NCBI GenBank assembly: GCA_041601535.1
Contig: JBFIHZ010000304.1
Coordinates: forward strand, 1-5,088
Reading direction: 5' to 3'
Source of the DNA: JBFIHZ01 sp041601535
Lineage (GTDB): Bacteria > Pseudomonadota > Gammaproteobacteria > Xanthomonadales > SZUA-36
DNA length: 5,088 nucleotides
The notes under the pieces were generated by a model. The model saw nothing but the letters and a program-made list of their open reading frames with translations, ran no database searches and was not told the DNA's origin. The position numbers and the translations under genes are program-made. Shown piece after piece: positions 1 to 5,088 of this stretch. Each line of letters starts with the position of its first letter. The stretch's first letter is position 1.

Positions 1-126
1 GCGATAGATATCCAGGCCAGTCTGGATGCGTTCACCAGCCTGGCGGCCGTAACTCAGTCCACGTTCACGTGGACCACCGCTTACATGGATCAGTGGAAAA
101 GGGGGTGTGGTTTTTGTTGTTGTCAT
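1..126 (-). CDS. Peptidase C45 / acyl-CoA:6-aminopenicillanate acyltransferase-like protein, N-terminal fragment
   Basis: Reading leftwards from an ATG at 126-124, the minus strand is open for 42 codons to the window edge, so only the N-terminus is visible. After a Thr/Pro-rich start it reads FPLIHVSGGPRERGLSYG (residues 10-27) and then RQAGERIQTGLDIYR (28-42). The pattern of a hydrophobic strand, Gly-x-Pro-x-Glu-Arg-Gly, a Tyr-Gly-x-Gln element and an amphipathic helix ending in Ile-Tyr is what I recall for the start of the AAT family (peptidase C45). These Ntn-hydrolases self-cleave ahead of a catalytic cysteine, then hydrolyse or transfer acyl groups at amide bonds. That cysteine should lie about residue 100 and is outside the window, so activity cannot be judged. 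No signal peptide is evident. The next in-frame upstream ATG (141) is followed at once by a TAG, which fixes the start at 126. The SD is weak. The gene is divergent from the receptor gene at 474. The family call is from motif memory, not a search. Confidence 0.68.
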   Translation of the reverse strand, partial: MTTTKTTPPFPLIHVSGGPRERGLSYGRQAGERIQTGLDIYR

Positions 127-204
127 GAAACACTCTACATCAATGATGGCCGCTAATGATGTTCAAGACGAAACACGTGGGCAGCTACCGGATGAAACCG
201 TGCG

Positions 205-240
205 TTTTTATAACGGGTCACACGCTGCTTTATATATAAG
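205..240. promoter_or_regulatory. AT-rich candidate promoter zone between divergent genes
   Basis: Positions 205-214 (TTTTTATAAC) and 229-240 (TTTATATATAAG) are the only markedly AT-rich parts of the intergenic region. On the plus strand, TGC at 226-228 precedes TTTATA at 229-234, which resembles an extended -10 element (TGn plus hexamer). TATAAC at 209-214 is another -10-like hexamer. On the minus strand the same bases give TATAAA-like hexamers that could serve the C45-type gene. No good TTGACA-like -35 box sits at 16-18 bases from any of them. A plus-strand transcript starting near 245 would have a leader of about 230 bases. The assignment rests on composition and partial consensus only. 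Confidence 0.28.
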
Positions 241-371
241 TAGCGCGTTCAGGGGCTGATCCGCCATTACTGTCGGGTAAGAAAGTATGGTTTGGGGAAT
301 AAGTTCGCCCCAGGCATGCCCTGCGCTTGGTCCAGTGGAAGTGAAATTTCGATTGTGTTGTCTGTTGCCGT

Positions 372-383
372 CCGGATTTCCGG
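372..383. promoter_or_regulatory. Short perfect inverted repeat, possible operator
   Basis: CCGGATTTCCGG consists of 5-base arms (CCGGA and TCCGG) around a TT spacer, lying 90 bases upstream of the receptor start codon. It could be a small dimeric regulator site or a weak RNA hairpin in the leader. Inverted repeats this short are common by chance in GC-rich DNA, and no regulator gene is visible to pair with it. Confidence 0.15.
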
Positions 384-463
384 TGGCTCTGCCGTCATAG
401 GGAATAGTTGTACTTCGAGGGAGGCGGGGCTGAACTGTATCAGTCCGGCACATTGAACAATCT

Positions 464-467
464 GGAG
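464..467 (+). promoter_or_regulatory. Ribosome binding site that sets the receptor start at 474
   Basis: GGAG at 464-467 is followed by six bases and then ATG at 474, a good SD spacing. The in-frame ATG at 468 directly abuts the GGAG and would have no spacer. The in-frame TTG at 408 has no purine-rich site ahead of it. Starting at 474 also gives a protein beginning with a basic-to-hydrophobic signal peptide without a long polar leader. Confidence 0.75.
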
Positions 468-473
468 ATGAGG

Positions 474-2690
474 ATGAAGCACAGTCAAACCGACCACAGC
501 GATACACGCTGGCTGTACACGACTATCCTGGGGGCCGCTGCGGCTTTGATGCTGCCCATGGCGTTACATGCTCAGTCAGCAGACACGCCCGATGAGGCGG
601 AAGATGCGAAACAGGAGGAGCCGGCGATTGAAAATGTAATGGTCATGGGTTCACGCCTGCCCTCTGACCTGTCCACGTTACCGGGCTCATACCAGGTGCT
701 GTCGCTGCTTGATATCGAAGTACAGACCGCCTTTTCGTCCGACATGGGTGTGCTGCTGGAACAGTCCATCCCCGGTATGGCGGTCAACCAGGGTGATGCG
801 TCGAACTTCACCAACACCATCCGCGGCCGTGAACCCGCTTACCTGATCGATGGCTTTCCACAGACACTACCTTTGCGGGGCGGTGGCCGTGATATGCGCA
901 TCATTGATCCCAGTGCGATAGAGCGTATTGAAGTCATTCGCGGCTCCACTGCCCTGTACGGCCAGGGTGGCGCCGGTGGTTATATCAACTACATCACACG
1001 TACGCCGGAAAAAGGCCAGTGGACGTTTGCCACGGAAGTGGGTCTGGGTGCCTCACTCAGCAAGTTTGACAGCGATGGCTTCAACTACCAGGCCCGCCAG
1101 CTTATTATGGGTGGCGAGGATCGTTGGGATCTGCTGGTCAGTGCGTTCTATGAAGACTTGGGTATTTTCTACGATGCACAGGGTGATGCCATTCCGCCCG
1201 ATCCATTTCAGCAGGGCGGTGTATCAGAATCCGATACAAAGAACTTCCTCGGCAAGCTGGGATTTGACCTGGATGAGGATCAGCGCTTCGAGTTCACGCT
1301 GAACTACTACAAGAAGTCGCAGGATACCGATTATGTGGCCGGCACCAATGGCTCGGTGCCGGATATCAAGGCACCACGTGTGCCTAAAAACTCCCCTGAT
1401 GCCACCTTCTTTGGTAATGGCCCGATAGATCCCTATACCGAAAACGTGTTTGCCGCCGTCAACTATCTGAACTCGGATGTTTTGGGAAGCTCGCTGAAAA
1501 TCCAGGGCATGTACCAGGACTACGATGGCACCTTCCCGTTCAATCCCCGTTATTACCCGGCCGGAGACAGCTCGGCCATCGTGGGAGAAAAGTACGCTTT
1601 GCGCGCAGACGTAAATACCCCGCTTGGTTTAGCCGATGGGTTCCTGTTGTGGGGTGTTGAGTGGACCCAGGACAAAACCGGCCAGAGCGGCGTGGCCACC
1701 AAGGTGCTGATCATGCCCACGGTAGAGCTGGATTCATACGCTGCGTTCGCGCAGGCCAGTTTCAACCCGACCGACCGTTTCTCTATTGTTGGCGGTTTCC
1801 GCTACGAAGATGCGCGGCTCAAGGTGCCTGATTACCAGACGGTGCAACAGTATGTTGATCCATCAGACCCGAGTCGCGGATTCCGCTCGGACAATCTGCC
1901 GGTTGAGGGCGCCACCTTGTCTTATGACGAACCCTTGTTCAATATCGGTGTGGTGTATGAGTTTATCGATGATATGTCCGTGTTTGCCGCTTTTTCCCAG
2001 GGCTTTACCGTTACAGACATTGGCCGCGTGCTGCGTAACTTTTCCGGTGGCTCGGTACTGGACCGGGTGAACGATACCCGCCCCCAGATCACCGATAATT
2101 ATGAAATCGGCGTGCGCACTACTACCGAGAATTTTTCCGGTTCCGTCGCGTTCTACCGCAACGAATCCAGTCTGGGCTCCAGCTGGGATCCGCTGACCCT
2201 GGAAATTCTGCGTGACCCCGAACGGGTTTGGGGCATCGAGCTGGCGGGTGATGTGTATCTCGACCGGGTCCGCTTCGGTGGCACGGTGGGCTGGGCCAAC
2301 AGCGAAGTCGATGGTGACGACGACGGCGAGTACGAATCCGAGCTGAACTACTGGCGTGTTCCCCCGGTAAAGATCACCGGCTACGTGGAGTATGATTTCC
2401 GTTCTGGCTGGACCATGCGACTGCAGGGCCTGAAGGTCAGCAGCGAAAACCGCTTCCCGGATGTCACGCCATATACCCGCAGTGCCCAGTCTCCGATCGA
2501 TGGCTACTTCCTGCTGGATGCATCCGTTACGGGTAAAGTCGGTCCGGGCAAGGTCACGCTGGGTATCAAGAACGTGCTGAATAACGAATACTTTGCCGTG
2601 CTGGCGCAAACCTCCACAGCCAGCCGGCCTGAGACCTATACCATGGCACAAGGCGCAACAGCCCTGCTCAAGTACCGCATTGACTACTGA
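474..2690 (+). CDS. TonB-dependent outer-membrane receptor, siderophore-receptor type
   Basis: This 738-residue protein is predicted to import a scarce, large ligand across the outer membrane using TonB-ExbBD energy. Residues 1-33 form a Sec signal peptide with a hydrophobic core at about 14-32 and likely cleavage after LHA. ENVMVMGSR at 53-61 is a TonB-box-like element. The plug follows at roughly 64-178, with the hallmark segment ERIEVIRGSTALYGQGGAGG (150-169). The remainder alternates aromatic-rich strands typical of a 22-strand barrel, with the family-like NVLNNEYF at 700-707 and a terminal aromatic Tyr738. FSQGFTVTDIGRVLR (507-521) is a pattern I associate with ferric-siderophore receptors. 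No N-terminal signalling (STN) domain precedes the TonB box, so surface signalling to a FecI/FecR-type system is unlikely. An acidic DxDxDG motif lies at 613-618. Length is normal and no frameshift is seen. A strong terminator follows 20 bases after the stop. Receptor class is secure; the ligand is not, and other chelates or carbohydrates remain possible. Confidence 0.94.
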   Translation: MKHSQTDHSDTRWLYTTILGAAAALMLPMALHAQSADTPDEAEDAKQEEPAIENVMVMGSRLPSDLSTLPGSYQVLSLLDIEVQTAFSSDMGVLLEQSIPGMAVNQGDASNFTNTIRGREPAYLIDGFPQTLPLRGGGRDMRIIDPSAIERIEVIRGSTALYGQGGAGGYINYITRTPEKGQWTFATEVGLGASLSKFDSDGFNYQARQLIMGGEDRWDLLVSAFYEDLGIFYDAQGDAIPPDPFQQGGVSESDTKNFLGKLGFDLDEDQRFEFTLNYYKKSQDTDYVAGTNGSVPDIKAPRVPKNSPDATFFGNGPIDPYTENVFAAVNYLNSDVLGSSLKIQGMYQDYDGTFPFNPRYYPAGDSSAIVGEKYALRADVNTPLGLADGFLLWGVEWTQDKTGQSGVATKVLIMPTVELDSYAAFAQASFNPTDRFSIVGGFRYEDARLKVPDYQTVQQYVDPSDPSRGFRSDNLPVEGATLSYDEPLFNIGVVYEFIDDMSVFAAFSQGFTVTDIGRVLRNFSGGSVLDRVNDTRPQITDNYEIGVRTTTENFSGSVAFYRNESSLGSSWDPLTLEILRDPERVWGIELAGDVYLDRVRFGGTVGWANSEVDGDDDGEYESELNYWRVPPVKITGYVEYDFRSGWTMRLQGLKVSSENRFPDVTPYTRSAQSPIDGYFLLDASVTGKVGPGKVTLGIKNVLNNEYFAVLAQTSTASRPETYTMAQGATALLKYRIDY

Positions 2691-2710
2691 GTTCCAGCGA
2701 ATGGAAACGA

Positions 2711-2743
2711 CGGGGCGGGTGACAACACCCGTCCCGGTTTTTT
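2711..2743 (+). terminator. Strong rho-independent terminator after the receptor gene
   Basis: An 11-bp stem pairs 2711-2721 with 2726-2736, with a single G-U wobble (G2715 with T2732) and an ACAA loop at 2722-2725. It is followed by one G and then six T residues at 2738-2743. This is the canonical layout of an intrinsic terminator. It begins 20 bases after the receptor stop codon, and its T-run ends two bases before the AGGAG of the hydrolase SD (2746-2750). It should therefore cut most receptor transcripts before the hydrolase gene, or set a lower level of read-through expression. Confidence 0.88.
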
Positions 2744-2757
2744 ACAGGAGAGACACA

Positions 2758-3927
2758 ATGAGAAAGTTTGCCCGCACCCCGGTGCTTTCATGCTGCATGG
2801 CACTGACGGTTGCTCTAGGTTTCACAGCCAGCCTGTTGGCAGATCCGCCGATTGTTCCCACCAAAGAGGAGGAAGCACAGGCTTTTTTCTACAGCCTGCC
2901 CAACGACTTTTTCAAAACCCTGCTGCAGGAACCACCGGTCACCATAGACGGCCAGACCTTGCACCCGAAATACCAGTATTACCTGGAGCAGCGTAAATCC
3001 GAAATACCCTCATCTGTAAAGCGTGCCGGGCAGAAAAAACGCCTGCTTGATCCGGTGCAGCGCGCCAGGATGCTCGCTGGCACCGACCGCAACTGGACGT
3101 TTCGTACCAAGGTCACGGAGCCGATGAAGTTTACCCAGGATGTGGTTATTCCCGGGCCGGGAGGCGACATCACTGCACGGGTTTATGTGCCGCATACCGA
3201 TGCCATCGAAGTATTGCCGGTGATGGTCTATTTTCATGGCGGTGGCTGGCTGTTCGCCAGCGTGGATGCAGCCGACCGCGCCATGCGCCTGCTGGCCAAT
3301 GAAGCGGACATGATAGTGGTTTCATCCAACTACCGCATGGGCCCTGAACACAAGTTTCCGGCCGCGCACGATGATGCCTTCGCCGCGTTTCAATGGACGC
3401 AGGAGCACGCTGCGGCTTTTGGGGGTGATCCGGCACGTGTGGGTGTAGGCGGAGACAGCGCGGGCGGTAACATGGCGGTGTCGATTTCCTACCAGTTGCT
3501 GCAAGCCGGGAAAAATCTTCCCGCCCTGCAATTGCTGTATTACCCGGCTGTTGATCGGCGCAAGGATTTATACGAATCGTACGAACTGTTTGGCGAAGGG
3601 TTTGCGCTGGACAAGGCTTTTGGTCAGATGATGGAAGATCTGGTCTACCCTTCACCAGAAGCAAAGAACGACATTCGCATGTCACCCATGCTGGCCAAAT
3701 CCTTCAAGGGCATGCCGCCTGCGCTGGTGGCCACCTCCGGGTTTGACATGCTGCGGGATCAGGGCAAGGTCTACGCCGAACGGCTGGATAAAGACGGAGT
3801 TGAAGTACATTACGTCAACTTTCCCTCGCTGATTCACGGCTGGATGCAATGGTCCGGAGTCATGGACGATGCCGAGAAAGCCTGTGTTGAAACGGCAAGA
3901 CTGGCAGGGCAAATGATTCGTCAGTAA
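2758..3927 (+). CDS. Exported alpha/beta hydrolase (HSL / family IV esterase type)
   Basis: The 389-residue product is a predicted carboxyl-ester hydrolase of the alpha/beta hydrolase fold-3 group. Residues 1-28 are a Sec signal peptide (basic start, hydrophobic 14-27), so the enzyme should act in the periplasm or beyond. About 100 residues of charged, mostly helical sequence follow and may form the cap. The core shows HGGGW (160-164, oxyanion hole), YRMGPEHKFPAAHDD (192-206), GDSAGG (232-237) with nucleophile Ser234, FDMLRDQG (329-336) with likely acid Asp330 in place of the usual DPLRDEG, and LIHGW (358-362) with His360. The triad looks intact. ATG 2758 was chosen because AGGAG at 2746-2750 lies seven bases upstream and the frame then starts with the signal peptide; the open frame extends back to 2593 inside the receptor gene, without an SD. 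Separated from the receptor gene by a terminator and from the porin gene by 86 bases. The substrate is unknown; siderophore or other ester cleavage after uptake is inference from context. Confidence 0.92.
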   Translation: MRKFARTPVLSCCMALTVALGFTASLLADPPIVPTKEEEAQAFFYSLPNDFFKTLLQEPPVTIDGQTLHPKYQYYLEQRKSEIPSSVKRAGQKKRLLDPVQRARMLAGTDRNWTFRTKVTEPMKFTQDVVIPGPGGDITARVYVPHTDAIEVLPVMVYFHGGGWLFASVDAADRAMRLLANEADMIVVSSNYRMGPEHKFPAAHDDAFAAFQWTQEHAAAFGGDPARVGVGGDSAGGNMAVSISYQLLQAGKNLPALQLLYYPAVDRRKDLYESYELFGEGFALDKAFGQMMEDLVYPSPEAKNDIRMSPMLAKSFKGMPPALVATSGFDMLRDQGKVYAERLDKDGVEVHYVNFPSLIHGWMQWSGVMDDAEKACVETARLAGQMIRQ

Positions 3928-3948
3928 GATGTCCGCTTAAGGCTGAGC

Positions 3949-3974
3949 GTCGCCGGCACCGGGGTGCTGGCGGC
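3949..3974 (+). terminator. GC-rich hairpin between hydrolase and porin genes, weak terminator or mRNA stabiliser
   Basis: Positions 3949-3959 can pair with 3964-3974 in an 11-bp stem containing two G-U wobbles, around a CGGG loop at 3960-3963. The downstream sequence is CTGGCAAAGAGTTTCTTT, with no uninterrupted T-run next to the stem, so it is a poor intrinsic terminator. It may still stabilise the 3' end of the hydrolase message or attenuate porin expression. It begins 22 bases after the hydrolase stop. Confidence 0.4.
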
Positions 3975-4013
3975 CTGGCAAAGAGTTTCTTTAAACCGGC
4001 AGGATCCACCCTG

Positions 4014-5088
4014 ATGAAAAGTTCATGCGCGCTGGGTCGCGTTAAGGCAGTTTTATTGTTTGCATTTTTTGGTTTTACCGATCATACCCCGGCCAGTGCG
4101 CAGGATAGCGCCTACAGGTTTGATTTTGTTTATACCGGCGATGTGCTTTCCAATGTTACGGGGGGTGTGCAGGAAGACACGCGTTACCTGGATAACCTGG
4201 ACCTGGTGCTGGAAGTGGACGCTGAGCAGGCTCTCGGCTGGGACAATACCACCATTATGGTTTACGGCCTGTACAACAACGGCAATCGCTTTTCTGAAGA
4301 CGTGGTGGGCGATGCTCACGTGGTGAGCAATATTGAAACCGGCGTGCGGGCGTTCCGGCTGTACGAATTCTGGGTGGATCACCGCTTTGCGGATGACCGT
4401 GCCTCACTGCGTTTCGGGCTGTATGACCTCAACTCCGAATTCGACGCCATGGAAACCTCCGGATTGTTCCTCAACAGTGGTCACGGCATTGGCAGCGATT
4501 TCGGCCAAACCGGTGAAAACGGGCCTTCCATTTTTCCGCTGACATCGCTGGCCTTGCGGGGCGAGTACGATTTCGGCAATAACTGGCTGGTGCGTGCGGC
4601 TGTTCTGGATGGTGTGCCGGGCGACCCGGATCATCCCAAGCGGACCACGATAAAACTGGGCGATGGCGACGGAGCCCTGCTGGTGGGTGAAATCAATTAC
4701 CAGCTGCCTGCCGCGCGCATGGCGCTGGGGACGTGGCGTTACACCGCGCGCTTCGAGGATCTGGTCAGCGGTGAACAGCGTAACGGCAATGCCGGCTTCT
4801 ACGCCTTTATTGATGGCCGGGTGTACAGCGAATCCGCTGATCCGGAGCAGGGCCTGAACCTGTTTCTGCGGGCGGGCCAGGCGAATGACGATTTCAATGT
4901 GTTCAAAAGCTACATCGGCGCTGGCGGTGTCTACCGCGGCCTGTTCCCCAGCCGGCCGGAAGATGAGCTGGGCCTGGCGTTGGCGATGGCCAATAGCGGG
5001 TCTGCATACCGCAGCCTGGAGCCCGCCGATTCGCATGAGCTTTCGATCGAGCTGACTTACCGTGCCCAGGTGCACCCCAATATCGCGC
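4014..5088 (+). CDS. Carbohydrate-selective porin, OprB family (C-terminus beyond window)
   Basis: From ATG 4014 the frame stays open for 358 codons to the window end, so the C-terminal part, including the last barrel strands, is missing. AGGA at 4001-4004 lies nine bases upstream of the start. Residues 1-29 form a signal peptide with hydrophobic core 12-22 and an Ala-Ser-Ala cleavage site before Gln30. The mature protein is rich in alternating beta strands. The best family marks are FGLYDLNSEFD (134-144), GLFLNSGHGIGSDFGQTGEN (150-169), PSIFPLTSLALRGEY (171-185), AAVLDGVPGDPDHP (195-208) and GDGALLVGE (218-226), matching the conserved middle of OprB porins as I recall it. These form channels for passive diffusion of glucose and other sugars across the outer membrane. 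Proteins of this family are usually somewhat over 400 residues, so perhaps 50-100 are cut off. Whether it is co-transcribed with the hydrolase gene 86 bases upstream is uncertain because of the hairpin between them. Actual substrate is unknown. Confidence 0.9.
   Translation, partial: MKSSCALGRVKAVLLFAFFGFTDHTPASAQDSAYRFDFVYTGDVLSNVTGGVQEDTRYLDNLDLVLEVDAEQALGWDNTTIMVYGLYNNGNRFSEDVVGDAHVVSNIETGVRAFRLYEFWVDHRFADDRASLRFGLYDLNSEFDAMETSGLFLNSGHGIGSDFGQTGENGPSIFPLTSLALRGEYDFGNNWLVRAAVLDGVPGDPDHPKRTTIKLGDGDGALLVGEINYQLPAARMALGTWRYTARFEDLVSGEQRNGNAGFYAFIDGRVYSESADPEQGLNLFLRAGQANDDFNVFKSYIGAGGVYRGLFPSRPEDELGLALAMANSGSAYRSLEPADSHELSIELTYRAQVHPNIA

Larger units (their letters stand above)
127..473. other. 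Divergent intergenic region (347 bases), no convincing gene
   Basis: This stretch separates the starts of the minus-strand C45-type gene and the plus-strand receptor gene, so it must carry control signals for at least one of them. Visible are: a direct repeat AATGATG at 142-148 and 155-161; an AT-rich patch at 205-240 in otherwise GC-rich DNA; GGGG/CCCC complementary blocks at 294-297 and 308-311 that could form a weak hairpin; and a perfect short inverted repeat CCGGATTTCCGG at 372-383. I looked for the conserved boxes of the TPP and cobalamin riboswitches and for a good 19-bp Fur box and found none convincing. The short frames here lack SD sites and show no recognisable protein. Confidence 0.6.

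Noticed and set aside
57..74. Perfect inverted repeat GTCCACG-TTCA-CGTGGAC, possible operator.
   Set aside because: It lies inside the C45-type coding region and encodes the conserved Gly-Pro-Arg-Glu-Arg-Gly run, so the symmetry is explained by codon content. A regulatory role is possible but unsupported.
1..156. Plus-strand open frame running from the window edge to a TAA at 154-156.
   Set aside because: It overlaps the minus-strand C45-type start, ends in a Cys-rich nonsense-like stretch and resembles no family I know, while the opposite strand gives a recognisable N-terminus.
267..397. Minus-strand small frame (residues beginning MTAEPPEIRT) within the intergenic region, considered as a peptide precursor.
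   Set aside because: There is no SD ahead of the ATG, no leader/core features of lasso or other modified peptides, and no homology I recognise.
408..473. Longer receptor start at TTG 408 or ATG 468.
   Set aside because: Neither has a usable SD, and both would put extra polar residues before the signal peptide; ATG 474 has GGAG at six-base spacing.
127..473. Fur box or known riboswitch in the divergent region.
   Set aside because: No stretch matches the 19-bp Fur consensus well by eye, and the conserved boxes of the TPP and cobalamin riboswitches were not found. Iron control remains possible but is not shown.
1863..2651. 262-codon minus-strand frame antisense to the receptor gene.
   Set aside because: It is a shadow of high-GC codon use. 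Its translation shows no domain, and the plus-strand frame encodes a clear TonB barrel across the whole interval.
2785..2796. Possible lipobox around Cys12/Cys13 of the hydrolase (VLSCC).
   Set aside because: It sits before the hydrophobic core of the signal peptide, too early for a lipoprotein cleavage site, and the -3 residue is Val. Ordinary Sec cleavage near residue 28 fits better.
4404..5075. 223-codon minus-strand frame antisense to the porin gene.
   Set aside because: The plus strand encodes conserved OprB motifs over the same bases, and the antisense translation looks like composition-driven sequence.

Overview
The window looks like a chromosomal segment from a Gram-negative proteobacterium, most likely a gammaproteobacterium. 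Three of the four genes encode exported or outer-membrane proteins: a TonB-dependent receptor, a signal-peptide-bearing esterase and an OprB-type porin. GC content is moderate, Shine-Dalgarno (SD) sites are clear ahead of the plus-strand genes, and one strong intrinsic terminator is present. I cannot name a species.

Layout. Positions 1-126 (minus strand) hold the first 42 codons of a gene leaving the window on the left; its N-terminus resembles the peptidase C45 / acyl-CoA:6-aminopenicillanate acyltransferase (AAT) family of Ntn-hydrolases. Positions 127-473 are a 347-base divergent intergenic region with an AT-rich patch, a direct repeat and a short inverted repeat, but no convincing gene. 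Positions 474-2690 (plus) encode a complete 738-residue TonB-dependent receptor of siderophore-receptor type. A strong intrinsic terminator (2711-2743) fills most of the gap to the next gene. Positions 2758-3927 (plus) encode a complete 389-residue exported alpha/beta hydrolase of the hormone-sensitive-lipase (HSL) type. An 86-base gap with a second GC-rich hairpin follows. From 4014 to the window end (plus) runs a carbohydrate-selective porin, OprB family, cut off at its C-terminus.

How the genes may work together (inference). The plus-strand genes form a co-directional set for moving a solute across the outer membrane, by active TonB-driven import and passive porin diffusion, with an esterase exported to the periplasm or beyond between them. 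The divergent C45-type gene, if it belongs to the same unit, would add amide-bond hydrolysis or acyl transfer. A scavenging module for an ester- or amide-containing compound, perhaps a ferric siderophore, fits, but nothing in the sequence identifies the substrate. Each family is known; the combination is the most interesting aspect. I found no CRISPR array, tRNA, rRNA, insertion sequence, integrase or phage gene.
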